Assembly: GCA_948470475.1 (NCBI GenBank) | Contig: OX419343.1 | Location: 17,277,647-17,341,646 of the forward strand | From: Galaxea fascicularis | Taxonomy: Eukaryota; Cnidaria; Anthozoa; Scleractinia; Euphylliidae | Reading direction: 5' to 3' | DNA: 64,000 nt | Shown: piece by piece, positions 1 through 12,100 of the stretch | Numbering within the stretch: position 1 is the stretch's first letter | Layout of the letters: every line of letters begins with the position of its first letter | Program-made: the position numbers and the translations under genes | Notes under the pieces: generated by a model | The model's input: only the letters and a program-made list of their open reading frames with translations | Database searches by the model: none | What the model was told of the DNA's origin: nothing

Positions 1-617
1 AGTTGGCCCAATTTTTTCAAATCGCAGTCCAGTTTACTCTCTGCCATTCGCTTTCCTTTTCTTCTAATATCTTTTTCAGCTTTCCAAAGTAATGTTGCAA
101 ACTGGTGACATACGGTAGCTCCCTTAACGAAAATTGTCTACCACATAAATATATGTTGAAGCTCTTTATCAAATCTGTTTGCATCATTGACCATGATTAC
201 ATGGGACTAAAGGTGCAAAAGTAATCTTCTAGGTGAGTTTCAATGTGAAAGTGATGTCTAGCCAAGTTGACCACGGAGTCAACACGAGTACCAGTGTCAA
301 TTTGCGAGGCAACCGTGATAGCGGAGAGAATTCGTCACGTAACGTGCTCCAATGGTGCCAAAGCGTCAAATTATTCCCAAGGGTTCTGTGGGATTAATGT
401 GCTGATGCTGATCAGTCGTTACACTCTACAGAAGGTTGTCTTAAACTTTACGAAACGGTCTTTCTGTCTGCGCGGTCCTACAAACTACCTTCAGGTCGTC
501 AAAAGCAGTATCTGTCACCTCAATACACGAACACCAACGAAAGCTCTGGCCCGGTGTGTCGCTAAAAATTTCAAATGTTTGTAGAGAAAGTTTAATGCAA
601 ATTTTTCACTTTTCCTC
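1..617. other. Gene-free stretch, nothing recognised
   Basis: Short open frames on both strands cover this stretch, but none has a recognisable motif, splice context or coding-like composition. I see no structured repeat before 619. Confidence 0.5.
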
Positions 618-618
618 T

Positions 619-759
619 CGGCGCCTAGCCTGCGTAGCTTGGTGGTTTTGTTGGGGTAAAACGAATTTTTGCTCCTCAGACCTCTTGCGACTTCGCCGCT
701 TGTGTTTACGTACGTTTTACTCCAACGAAACCCCCAAGCTACACAGGCTACTCGGCGCC
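619..759. mobile_element. Short inverted-repeat element (MITE-like)
   Basis: The two ends are imperfect inverted repeats of about 45 bp. Each arm starts with GGCGCC and contains GTAGCTTGG followed by a GGGTAAAACG- or GAGTAAAACG-type word. Only about 50 bp of unrelated sequence lies between the arms. It is too short to encode a transposase, so it is a non-autonomous element. I could not define a target duplication. The overlapping open frames on both strands are a by-product of the symmetry. Confidence 0.65.
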
Positions 760-942
760 TGGCGCGTAATTTCGAAACGAAAACAATTACCTCTAGCACC
801 CCGGGTATGCTAAAACAAGATCGAAACAATAACGTACTCAGTAAGAGGTCACGATGAGCAGATTCGTGGAACCATACATGAAGACAAAAGCACCCTCAAA
901 ATCATTAGAACTCGACCACCTTTTAAACCTACGGGGTGGCGC

Positions 943-1174
943 GCGTTTCTCAAAACTACCGAAAACGTTTCGGGCTCGTAAAACTATTTTACCTGCCGGG
1001 GGTTCATTACCAAAATTCGATTTCTAGTATTTTTGATAATCTTTTAAGAAAGTATGGTATAAATTGAGAAATACATTACTCTAGTGTGTTGTAAACGCTT
1101 GTACCAATCGATTGAAATCAGACTTGAAAAATACTTTTCGGGCCCGAAATTGTGTCTGGAGTTTTGAGAAACGC
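943..1174. repeat. Inverted-repeat element with GCGTTTCTCAAAACT ends
   Basis: A 15-bp word at the left edge recurs as its exact reverse complement at the right edge. CGGGCTCG/CGGGCCCG-like words lie inside. Similar words (GTTTCGAGA, CGGGCCCGAAAA) occur at about 25250-25420, suggesting a dispersed family. Its class is unknown. Confidence 0.5.
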
Positions 1175-1590
1175 ATGCCTGGGTATGGATGCTGCCTTGC
1201 AGTTTTCAGTTCATTTGCGGACGCATCTCACACTGAGTTAAAAAATCCATACATTCCGCATAAACAATACGGATTATCGACGGCAGTTCACGAGGGCACC
1301 TGCACCTCTTTAATGGGATAGCTTTATTATCGGCTACACTCTTTTTTTATATAAGAACGTTTTTACACGGCTTACGCAGCCTGAAAGTGAGTTGAAAACG
1401 TCTTTATTTTCCTCGTTTGTTCTTTAAATGACTAGGAAAGCCAAATTTACCAAGAGTTGCTTGGTGCGACATCTTGTTTGCAGCAACACAGCAAGCCGCA
1501 AAAACATGTGACAAGCAACTTGGTAAAACATCACAGCAAACAATGCACTTTGATCTGATTCCTGGACGTCAGGTCCGCATTGGTTTGCGC

Positions 1591-1803
1591 AACTGACTTA
1601 CGACTAATCATTAAACACAAAGAACTACGAAAAACCGCAAGTAACGCGAAAAATCATCAACCTTGCGATTTTTCGCAAAATTTGCAAAAATCACAGTTTC
1701 TTCACAACTGGCTTTCGACCAATTATTAACATCACAAAGAACTACGAAATATCGCAAGTAACGCGAAAAATCGTCAACCTTTGCGATTTTTCGCAATTAT
1801 CGC
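1591..1803. repeat. Tandem duplication, period about 117 bp
   Basis: Two adjacent imperfect copies share the words CAAAGAACTACGA (offset 117 bp), GCAAGTAACGCGAAAAATC and TTGCGATTTTTCGCAA. Each unit also carries a small hairpin formed by GCGAAAAATC and GATTTTTCGC. No coding potential is evident. Confidence 0.7.
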
Positions 1804-2246
1804 TTGGACACGGAAAATCGCAAATTTCGCAGCTGCGTGCGTGCAAACATAAGTGAAGCGGTCGCTCAATTATTTATACATTAATACAAGTTGCACATTA
1901 ATACAAATCAAGTAATTAAGTTTTTATTACACAAATGGGGAATTTTTAACAGCGTGAAAAGGTAGTGGACACCGACATGCATCGCGAATGAATTTAGAAA
2001 AGAATGCGGACTTGGCAACCCCGGGTGGTAGCGCATTGCATATTGTGACCGTTCTAAATAAATTGGGTTTTACATACATATACATGCACTCAACCTTTAT
2101 TTATACACGATATTGTTTCAAAGCTACAAGCTTGTGGGTTCGTGTGCATAAATTACAAATAAAATAAAAATGCTAAAAGTTATTAACTCTAGGGAATAAA
2201 ATCAATCAATGAAAAGTGGGGCTAAGGCGTTGAAATTAAAAAAAAA

Positions 2247-2468
2247 TTAAGTGCAACACTTAACAACTTTTTTCAGAAAAGATTTCATGTCTGTGCAATC
2301 TAAGATAGAACCATTTGAACGACTTATGGCGTTCCAGAGGACAGTCCCTCTAAGCAATAGAGTTTTTGACGTAATTTGACGCAAACCTCGGAGCTGCTCG
2401 TGCTTCGTTCTTGACCCAGATCTATTACTGCGGATTATCAATTGTTCAGCTAAAAAGTGTGGAAGCAC
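2247..2468 (-). pseudogene. Decayed LINE reverse-transcriptase C-terminal fragment
   Basis: The minus-strand translation has the look of the extreme C-terminus of a non-LTR retrotransposon polyprotein: a basic stretch around LRGLRQITSKTL, then a GTVLWNAI motif like the usual 'GPxLWNxL', then a short K-rich tail. AT-rich sequence follows downstream (about 2150-2240), as expected for a LINE 3' end. The rest of the element cannot be traced upstream. Assignment rests on motif similarity only. Confidence 0.5.
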
Positions 2469-3189
2469 ACCATAGTAACCTTAATTAAAGAAAGTTTATA
2501 TTGATGTGTTCAGGTGTTCCACTCAACTGTGGCTAAGACGTCAGCTGTTGGCATATCCGACGGAAAACTTTGTAGACTGTAGGCGGGCACTGAGGTGAAC
2601 TCATAGGGAAAGGAGATGTTAACTTGTCCTCAGTCCGGGATCGTTATCAAATTTGATAACCCATACCAAAACAAAGCAATAGCCAATCGCAGCTCAGATT
2701 CAAGTTCACGTGACGTGCTACTGTCGCAACAATTTTTGTGGCTAGTGTTGCTAAGCAACGGTAGACACTTTGTTATGACTTGCGTGCGTTAAGTTAAGTA
2801 ATTCGGCAAGTGTTCGACTGTTCGGAGATCAGGGTCGGCACTTCGTCCTTTTCGACTTCTTATTGATCCAACGGTCTTCCAAGGAAGGCGGTGTTTCAGC
2901 TTCACAGCTTGGTTGCAGAAAGGCTCATAAGATATTAATATCGGATTTATTAAATTCAAGGACCATTTAAGCCGATGCTTTTCCAGGGGCCGGAGCTGTG
3001 ATACGTTAATTTGAACTGAGAGCGTAAACGGCAATGTGATCTCGCATATTCAAATCGCATCCAATCGCACAACTCATACAAAATGGCATAATTGCTCAAA
3101 GTTATGCACAGTCTTCACCAAGTAAACCATCAATTATCGTTTACATTAGCGAAAAACATCCCGCTTTCAAGGTGATTTACATTTCAAAA

Positions 3190-5062
3190 CTCTTGAACCT
3201 ATTTAGTCTCCAATAGACCAGTTTCTGCTCTTTCCAACTTTAGTAAATTATTTGAAAAAGCTATGAATCATCGCCTCTACAGTTATTTCGAAGAATTAAA
3301 AATGTTTTATCCACTTCAGTTTGTTTTCAGAGAAGAATGTTCGACTACCCATGCTCAACTCGATACATGCAATCTCTTTTATGGTTTCAATCGTATCTGT
3401 CCAACAAAGAATAATTTGTATGTGTCAATGGTCATGATTCTGGTCTCTTTCACTTTATGGAGTACCTCAGGGATCCATTCTTGAACCCCTGTGGCCCTGT
3501 TGTATTTTCCAAATTTATAGTACACTCAACAAAATTACTCAATTCTGATTGGTCGAGAGCAATACCTATTAAGTTTCCTCGGCAACAGTGCAAAAGAATC
3601 GCCGAACGTTGCAAATTTGAATGTTTTGATAGGTGAAACTGGACGAAAAGGCACATAAACCGAAGTTACCATTCTCTGGAATGATTTGTTGGACTAATTT
3701 ATTAAAATTTCCAATAATTTACAAGTTGCGCGACTTCATACAATTCGTAGTTTTGCTGAGCGAACTATAACTAAAAAATCGCACAACCTTCTCGTACAAT
3801 TCGTGATTAATAGACACTCGTGATTTTGAGAACTTTCAAAATCACTCGTACCTATTAATCGCGAGTTGTGCTCAAGGTCGTACGTCTATACTAATGATCC
3901 AGCTAATTCCTCGAAGTTACTTAGTTTTCACTTATTTGCTGATGACACTAATATATATTGTTCAAGTAAAGATCTTAGCAATCTTCAGTGAACTAATCTT
4001 AAATCAAGAGCTCTATGCAGTGGCTGAGTAGATTAAATCCAATAAAGAGGCTCTCAGTATTTCAAAAACCAACTTTGTTCTTTTTCACTCTAAGAAACTA
4101 AAACCATGCAAGCCGTTAAATATAAATGAAAATCAGTTGACGGTGTGAACATCAAAGAGGTCACCATGGTCAAATACTTAGGCGTTACTCTTGACTCTAA
4201 CCTGACTTGGAAGAATCCTATTGATGAACTGTGCTTAAAACTAACGAAAACTGTAGGCATATTTCAGTTCCAAATTAAGGTATTATGTTAAGGTTAATAT
4301 ACTAACTATGCTTTACTATTCTCTAATTTACTTTTTTCTAATTTATGGTATTCGCGTTTAGTGTCTCAATTCCAACCTTACTAAAGCCAGTAACTACTTT
4401 GCAAAAACAGATTGTTAAAATAATGACTTTTTCTGACCCTAGATCACATACAGAGCCATTGTTAAGTCTCTTAGACTCCTAAAATTTTCTGATATAATTC
4501 GTCTTGAAATTCTCTCTTTTGTTTATCAGTGGCCCTCTTGTTTTGTTGATTATTTTAACCTTTCTATCCACTCTTATTATACACGTCAATCACTAAATGA
4601 TAATCTATTTGTTACATCGGTTCATACCACCTAATATGGCATTCGATCTACACTGGTACAGCAACCTTTGGAATTCATTATCTATTAATGTTAAGAAAAT
4701 CAAACCTTTTCTGGCTAGTTTTCGTCAAAATCAGATGTCAAGAATTCTGTGATTGATGATTATAATAGCGTTCCTAATTCCTTAAGTTTTACGATTATGT
4801 TATCTTTAACTAGTACTATTTTAGTTTATGAAGTAATACTTTTTAACCAAGCACCATATTCTTCCTACTTGTATTTGTTGTTTTGGGTCACCTACTTGGT
4901 TAGTTCTACGAACTATTTAGGTATCCCAAACTCTACACAATTAATATAATAATTGAAATACTTTATTTTCCTTCTTCACAATTTTATTTTTATATTTAAA
5001 TACTCTAAATTGCAAATAATACTTTGTGTGAGTTTAATAAAACTGACTTGACTTGACTTGTA
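3190..5062 (+). mobile_element. Degenerate non-LTR retrotransposon (LINE), plus strand
   Basis: Recognisable reverse-transcriptase pieces occur in order: a finger/palm segment ending KLFEKAMNHRLYSYFEE and QFVFREECSTTHAQL (3235-3360); a GSILEPL block (about 3475); FHLFADDTNIY with the catalytic ADD (about 3930-3960); and the thumb segment VKYLGVTLDSNLTWKNPIDEL (about 4168-4230). Stops and frameshifts break every frame. The 3' end is AT-rich and finishes in a short ACTTG tandem tail at 5044-5060, as in many CR1-like LINEs. The palm region is interrupted by the insertion at about 3520-3890. Confidence 0.8.
3520..3890. mobile_element. Insertion inside the LINE reverse transcriptase
   Basis: This block separates the GSILEPL part of the LINE from the 'YTNDPANSS..FADD' part, which would otherwise be contiguous. 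It contains a symmetrical sequence with AATCGCACAACCTTCTCGTAC, TTGAGAACTTTCAAAATC and CTATTAATCGCGAGTTG. A second copy of this family is at 63276-63430. The insertion must be younger than the LINE. Confidence 0.6.
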
Positions 5063-5149
5063 TGGGGGGACAAGGCAACAAAAGCGTGTTCGATGATCGG
5101 ACGCACTTAAAAATAAGTGCGCTCTTTGATAGATCGGTGACAAGATGAC

Positions 5150-6330
5150 AGGTTCCTTTGAAAGACCCCCAAGACTAATATAGCTCTTAAGGCCTACTTT
5201 TTAACTTCAGCATTTGCCAGCCCAACGTACATAGAAGCCGACATACTTTTGATGGCCAACTCCGTCAGCCGCATTGCAAAAAGAGTGACTGAATTTTAAG
5301 AGAAATTTCTATAAGGAAACAGACATCAAACAGTTTGTAGGAGCGAATTTCATCTCTCATTTTGACGCGTACATCTCTAGTTTATCGATGTCTTGCTGGA
5401 GCCGAGGAAAGTGGTCCTCGACGGAATTTATCGGACGATGAAGAACGCAGTCGTCGGCAAAGAACTTGATGCCAGATTTAATTTAGCCAGTAAGTCGTTT
5501 ATAATATCAGATAGGGGATAGGACTCAGTCGGTGCCTCAGGAGTACCCGGATAACACTGGCGACCACGGAACTGTTAACCACAACACATTGGCTACGTCC
5601 CATTAGAAAGTTTCGGTGCCAGATGTTAGACTAAGAGCGAATTCCGTAGTAGGAGCATTAAGTAGGAGACGTTCATGAGGAAGGGAATCAAATATGAAGT
5701 CCAGAAATGCGACGTCCACCTGCTCATGAACATTTAGGGTCGAGGACCATTCATGTGTGGCGCTGATAAGCTGTGTCTCGCATGAGAGACCCCGCCGGAA
5801 GCCGTGTTGATGAGGAAGATGACGTGATTAGCTGAAAAGTGTCTTGATCAGGGGCGTAGCCAGGATTTTTTTCACTGGTACGCACAATTTTCCAAATCTC
5901 TTTCCCCCACTCCCCAATTTGGTGTGGAAAAACACCGTCTGTTGATTTATCAACGTCACTGATTTAAAAAAAGAAAAAAAAACAATCAAAGTTTAATGAA
6001 TAAAAGCAAATAGTTATCTTTAATTTATTTGCTTTTTTACGCATTTTTTCTATCTTTTTTTCTTTCATTTTTTATTTTCGATTTTTTCAGGTACGACCCT
6101 GGTGATATGTGGCAGCATACTATATGCTCCATAACCTTGATGTAATGAGGGATGTTAGTGACACCGGTCTGTATTTTTTTTGATCTGCTTTGGAGCCCTT
6201 TTTAAAGGTGGCACAAACGTTGGCTAGCTTCAAGGCACTGATGGCAAGATTACGGAGTCGTGAAAGTGTTGAAATAAGACAGGGGGATCTATGCAACTAG
6301 ACAAATCAGCCAAAAGCTGTAAAAAGGCAT
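5150..6330 (-). mobile_element. Degenerate LINE reverse transcriptase, minus strand
   Basis: Reading the minus strand, the reverse-transcriptase blocks appear in order: LKLANVCATFKKG-like text (about 6235-6190), QHGFRRGLSCETQLISA (about 5815-5765), QVDVAFLDF (about 5735-5705), PHERLLL (about 5685-5660) and GIKFFADDCVLHRPI (about 5478-5432), which holds the ADD of the active site. Stops and frame changes occur between blocks. It is a different lineage from the 3190-5062 LINE, since its words around FADD differ. An insertion at about 5851-6095 separates the first block from the others. Confidence 0.8.
5851..6095. mobile_element. AT-rich insertion with GGGGCGTAGCCAGG end
   Basis: The left edge carries GGGGCGTAGCCAGG, a terminal word I recognise from short dispersed DNA elements in invertebrates. 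The interior is very AT-rich. It breaks the minus-strand LINE between two reverse-transcriptase blocks. The right boundary is approximate because no matching inverted end is clear, so this may be one end of a larger deleted element. Confidence 0.45.
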
Positions 6331-6760
6331 TTTTGTGTTTGAAGCCTGTTTAAAGTGATGCCTTTTCATTAGCAAGACGGATTTGATTTGTTCGGATTCT
6401 TAACTGAAACTTTAGCGGAAATTTTTAGAGAATAAAATCTTCTCTTGAAAAACTGCTAGCTAAAGCGAACTTTCTGCAAACTGTCTAGGGAGCTATTTGC
6501 TTTCTGAAAATGCTGGCTGACGTTTTTGACGGCCCAAAACAACAAATATGACCGTCTGAAAACGCTGAGGGGCTATCATTTCATTTCCTCTCGCCGAAAA
6601 CCTAAGGCAAACTACCCGGCACCGAACAGATATCAACCAAAACTCGTCGTTGGGTGTTCAAGATAAGGAGGCGAGTACTGGGGTAAACCCTGAGGTGCCT
6701 TCCAGAGGTCTCTAGCTGGAATCAAATCTGCCGTGCATGGGCCACAAGCCTTGGCAGTCA

Positions 6761-6956
6761 AAAGGCCCCCGCAAACGAGATTGTTTCCCGAAATATTTCT
6801 TGGGAGCGCAAACAAGCTGTTTGCTTCCTTGCAGCGCAAACGAGGAAGTATTTGTCAAGGAAACAAATTTTGCTTCCGCAACAAATGTTTGCGTGCACGC
6901 GCAAGCGGGGAAAACAATGTTTGCATGACAATGTTTCCTCGTTTGCGGAGGCCTTT
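6761..6956. mobile_element. MITE built of CAAACGAGGAAACA-type subrepeats, copy 1
   Basis: Terminal inverted repeats: AAAGGCCCCCGCAAACGAG at the left and the reverse complement of AAAGGCCTCCGCAAACGAGG at the right. The interior repeats variants of 'CAAACGAGGAA', 'CAACAAATGTTTGCG' and 'GCGCAAAC'. A second, more divergent copy lies in a CUL1 intron at 47383-47619. The several open frames here arise from these subrepeats and are not genes. Confidence 0.7.
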
Positions 6957-7375
6957 AATGTTCAGGAGTTGTTTCCTGACGCCCCGCACTGAATACGTCA
7001 TGTCTGGCATGCACTTGTAAGAGCATGGATGGTAATGTAAGGAGATCTTCTTCCGTGAACACACTGTCGTATTGCTCGCGTACGCCTCGGCTTTAGCACT
7101 GTGCGGGGAGTAGACGCGAATATCGGTCACTAAAGCTGGAATCCCCTAAAAATTCAGTTCGAATAAGCTTTAGGTACAAGCAAGGGCGTTTGACTCCCGG
7201 TGAAGCCCTGAAGTTAGGCCGGCCACACTTCGTCATGCGTGACGTGCAAGTGTTTAGTTGTAATGTTCCGGAGTCGCTTGTATTTATTAAAAAGCTTTGC
7301 CGCTACACCCACGTGGCCTAGCCTTCCTGTATGCTTTCGCGCCGTTCATTAGTAGTTTTCACATAGGGTTGACCC

Positions 7376-7819
7376 CAGGCCTTTATAGATTATGCTAGCA
7401 TAATTTTTGGCATAATTTGAGCAAACTGGCATAATTTCTGCCAAGTAGCAATGCTAGCATAATTCGCATATTTTGATAATTATCGGATCATTTTTTATGC
7501 TACAATTTGATCATTGTTCATCTCTACTCCCAAGTCCCAAGCACTTGGTGACGTTATTCGATGTTTTAAGTGTTAGTTCAAGTAGCATTTGTAGTTCACT
7601 GTAAATCACTGAGCGGCGTCTGAAACGGTCTGAGCCCGGCTCTGAGGCGCACCGGAACCGGAAGTCACATTGTAGGCTGCGTTGGCTTCTAATTAAAAAA
7701 ATATTTTTGGACTTATTTGCAATTTTTTCGAAGAGCATAATTTTAGCACAATTTCGTCAAAAAAAGCAATGCTACTAGCATAATATGCTTCTTTTACTAG
7801 CATAATCTATACAGGCCTA
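7376..7819. mobile_element. Non-autonomous hAT-like element with 8-bp target duplication
   Basis: The element is flanked by perfect 8-bp direct repeats, GTTGACCC at 7368-7375 and 7820-7827. Its ends are inverted repeats: (C/T)AGGCCT(T/G)TATAGATTATGCTAG. An 8-bp target duplication is the signature of hAT transposons. Near both ends the interior repeats GCATAATT-type words. At 444 bp it cannot encode a transposase. A second element with TAGGCCTT-type ends and an 8-bp duplication is at 50133-50523. Confidence 0.85.
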
Positions 7820-7827
7820 GTTGACCC

Positions 7828-9143
7828 AGGTCAAAAAGGACGGACACGTTTGACATTGTTGCTTCACTTTGTCAGTAACCAAATTAACTCTAAGAAGATG
7901 ACGCGGCTCAGATTAAGGGAGACATGAAAGATCATTTTAATAAATTATGTCGCCCACTAGTACAGCAAAACTCGTACAATATCCAAGTGATTAAGATGCT
8001 GTAAGGTAAGATTCTTCACTTGAAGCGACCCAACAGAAATGAACCTCTTGTAGTCAAAAATCTTGAAGACAGGCTCATATTTGTAAAAGCGATAAAAATC
8101 AGTCAAAAAGAGGAAATTTAACAACTGAATTGAACCTGGACGGCTAAGTGTATGTTTATCACTGGATGTCCTCAGCCCTAAGCTTTTTGTGATTTTAGCT
8201 GTAATCCAAAATACCTAGAGACCCAAGTTAGAGTCTCATGAATTCCTTCGGTACAATTCCTCTTAGAAATTTATGATACGGGGCTACTGAACCTACTTTC
8301 TCGGTCAATAATGAGTGCACATGAACCTTCTAAGCTAACTTAGAAAATAATTGCAGGAAGGTCCCTATTTGCGGGATTTTTTGTGTTGCATGAGTACGAG
8401 TGGTGTTAATGTCCAGGTAACTTTGTGTAGTGAGAAATGTACCGCATTATGTAGATTATTTCTCTGCTTCTTTGTTTTTCTCTTTCTCTTATGTTTCTAA
8501 CTTATAACTGGCCTGTAACCAGCTGAACAGAGTAAGAGCTAGTACTGTGTAATGAATTTAGCTTTAGTTAAAGTGGCTCTTTTAATTGCAAAACGCGTAT
8601 GGATGCCTACCCCTTCATTTTCATCTTTTCTCAAACTTACTACCACTATTTTATGTATATCTACTTTTGTTAAATGTAAAATACTTACATTATGCCCTTA
8701 ATGTAACCTTGAGTTATTTTAGGCCAGTTTTTAAACGAATTTTGAAACGAATTTCATGCTTCCTAAACTACGCTTTGTTGGTTGAAAAAAGTCTCTTAAT
8801 GCTCTCTCAACCATGTATATTAGAATCCAACGCTATAAAACGGAACGCACCGGCTCCAGTAGTGACAACACGTATCTATTTACGCGCCTTTTCTTCTTTC
8901 CCTATTTTTGTTGGATTTGTTTGTCCAAAACACTTGATTTGCCCCAGTTTAAAGTCACTCAACTGCACAATGAATATCGTCAATCAAAATTGCACATAAT
9001 GGTACTAAATAATCCCACTTATGCAAATCACTTTACTGTGTCTGGTTCCAGTTTTTCACACAAACCAAGAAGTAACTCCACTGGCAAACTTTTCCCCTCT
9101 GTTGTTATGTCTCCATGTGGTTGTGTTCTGGTGTCCCGTTTGA
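7828..9143. other. Intergenic stretch 3' of the PNGase F-like gene
   Basis: No repeat ends, RNA gene or recognisable coding region was found. Two overlapping plus-strand open frames (8586-8999 and 8813-9154) have no identifiable domain and unremarkable composition; the second runs into the opposite-strand gene's last exon. Confidence 0.4.
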
Positions 9144-12100
9144 TTACAGAGTAAGATTCTTGTAGTAAACTAAGTAAGAGTACATGATGATCTGTCCGGG
9201 ATTGCTGGTAGGGTTCGGATCAGTATTGTTAAACCAACCGAAGTATTCTATGGTATTGTTAGAGGGCTGAAGGGCACTGGTAATGTCCACTACCCAGGGG
9301 AAAACTTCCTGTCCGTCACACCATCCATCACGGCCGTACAACCATGTACCATGTTCATTAGGAACCACTCCCTCGGGTACTCGGTCGGCACACCCCATGG
9401 CAGTCCCCGCATTTTTGAACACCCGGGTGTAATTTTGCTTTTTGTTGACCACAAAGTGATGTGAAGTGACGCAGAATTCAGCACAGTTGTTGTTGTCGCT
9501 GCCATGTCCAGTAATGACCGCTACAAGCTTGACTCGTTGGGTTCCTTGACACGGAACGAAGCAGACCGGAGAGTACTTTTTGTTATAGTCGTGGTCAAAT
9601 TTTCCTCCTCTAAACAGAGGCACGATTTTGAAAGGAACTAGAGTCTTTGCCATGGAATGAAACGTCTTGTACTTCGTTAACACTTAAAACAGAGATAGCA
9701 AATGCTCATGTTAATGGAGTGGTTGTCAGGTCAGACCAAAACTAAAGCAATTACTCTGACCAATCACAAGAGAGGCAGACAGCTCAGTGAACCAATCACA
9801 ACAGAAGCAGACAGCTCAGTGAACCAATCACAGGGTGAAGTAAAACAAAAACAAAGCAAACGTAAATTAATTTCGACACTAAACCGCTCTCTACAGATAG
9901 CTACGTACGAGTAGACATTATTGTAAGATAAGCTGTTAAAGAACGCTTCTCGTCTAGTTAATCCCAGCTTTGTTGGGTTAAATACTTGGCGCCTCGGCCC
10001 TACGGGTCTCGGATTGATGAAACCCCGATCCCCAGGTCCCAGAACCCATCCCTTTCATCCGCAACTGCAACTGATTAGGGATTCTGTTGAAATCTGCTGT
10101 ATACATACCTTGCACTTTGCTGACAAGTCTGATGTTGAGCGTGGGTACCCAGGCCATCGCCCAAGGAACCGTTTTCACTATAAAGTCACATCGGTTTGTC
10201 GAATTTGAGTCAGAGGACTGTAATAGTGGTATCAGTGGTTTCACTGGAGTCAACCAACGACCAATGCGTCTATGAAAAAAAGAACGAAAACCGTGACTTT
10301 TATAGGCTCCTGTCGCTTTTGAGAACAGATAATGTCTACGGATAAATTTCGGAGCATGTTTTCACGCCCAGTGGTGAATAATGTTTATTTATATCACAAA
10401 ATATGTCCTCGACGCACAATATATGGCATATGGTTTTAGGAGTCTGACAATTACGATTATTTGACGAGAAATTGAGCTCGGTAGCTTCTTCGTGCGATGA
10501 GGAATCCTGAGGTTTCACGATTTTAGTATCGTGGATCGAGTATTGGGTGTCGTTTTGCACCTGGAAACAGTATGATATTAGTTTTTCGATTTTCATGTTC
10601 ACAGGTTTCATGGTATTCACCTTCTAAAAGGCGTTATCCATCGGCCTAGTTCCAACCCACACAGTTCACTGGTCGCGTTACAACAAACGAACAGCTGCAC
10701 CGTGTGATCCCAGTGGGCGCATTTGTCATCCCTGGAGCCTGGGCACGACAAAGAGAAATCCAGTTCCACGTGCTCGTAACGCTGAAGAGCTGGGGAGAGT
10801 AAGAAGACAACTGTTTGAGTTGGAGCTCCATTATATTCTGTACATGTTATCTTGTGACTTCATACACTTTAATCCAAAACGGCCGCCATTTTAATATTCT
10901 TTAGTTTGTATTCAAGTACTGAATCCTCGTTGCCTCGTTCAAGGTAAGATATTCTTTTGAATTTTGCTCTTCAGAACGAGGCAACAACGGCTAATTTGAA
11001 TAAAAACAATATTAGAGTAGGAACCATTTGGAATAAGATGCATTCTGCACTTCTGTAAGTCGAGCGCTTATTAAGTCTTTTATGAATAAGTCATCTCAAA
11101 AACCTTTTCTGTCTTTCAGTCACTTATTCAGCAGTAAGTATGCATGTCTATCAGTTTTTTTTTTCTTTTTCTTCCCAAGTTCTTTATTTCAACACAAAGA
11201 ACACTCCTACAACGTCTTACCTAACTTACGTTTACCACACTTAGTTACACTACTAACAACACGATACTTGGACCACTAACATTACGAAACGGTTTTGATA
11301 GCAAGCAACTCCTTCATTGTCATGTCGTTAATATGTATTCATATAAAAAAATTTAATTAAGGTACCGGTTGTATTTAAGTTGAAATGTCAGTTTCCTTAA
11401 CCGCCCGAAAGGGAGGCAAAGCGACAGTTATTATTATGACTTAGTGTCACCCGTACTTTTCAGCAGAATCAATAAAGGCGCCCGTATCTTTTGTCACTTA
11501 CTATGTTTGAACACTGTGTTTTAGCTTTAGTTTGTAGATGAAGTCTGGGAGGAGCAGAGCCTCTTCCTTTAATTTGCAGTTGTAAATAAAGCATTTCATG
11601 AAAAACAGGGGCACAAAACTAATCTGTGTTCCCGAGGTATTGTGCTGGCTGGCTTAATATCAGTTATTTCCCTGAGTTGGTTATGAAATATGTTTGTGCT
11701 GATGGTTTCGGTTTGGTAATGACTGAAGTGTGGACTGAAGTGTGGTAGCAGTGTGAGTGTTGCTGGCTGGCGAAATGTGGATTGTTTTGAGAGTTTTGTT
11801 TTTCTCCCCCCTCTCCCCCCCCCCCTGGAAAAACAAGGTGTAGTTAAAACGTTTACGTGTGTTGTTTTGGTTATTGAGTGCACAAAAAGAATTTCACTCT
11901 GTCCTGGGTTAAAGTTGGTTTTATTAACTTCATTAACCATTGAACAATGTTTTAATGAAATGTTGCGAAAACTGGCAATGGATAAAGGTATTGTCTATGG
12001 AGTCTGGTTCATCACAGAATAGACATTTACAGTCTGCTTTGCCCTGCCTTGCCTGCGTGTCTATCAGTTACTCTGCCAGTTCCTCATTCAATCAATTCTT

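Noticed and set aside
8586..9154. 137- and 113-codon plus-strand frames downstream of the PNGase F-like gene
   Set aside because: No recognised domain, no splice context, and one overlaps the opposite-strand last exon.
11596..12022. 114- and 89-codon frames on opposite strands around a poly-C tract
   Set aside because: They lie in an intron of the PNGase F-like gene, are antisense to each other and contain low-complexity sequence.
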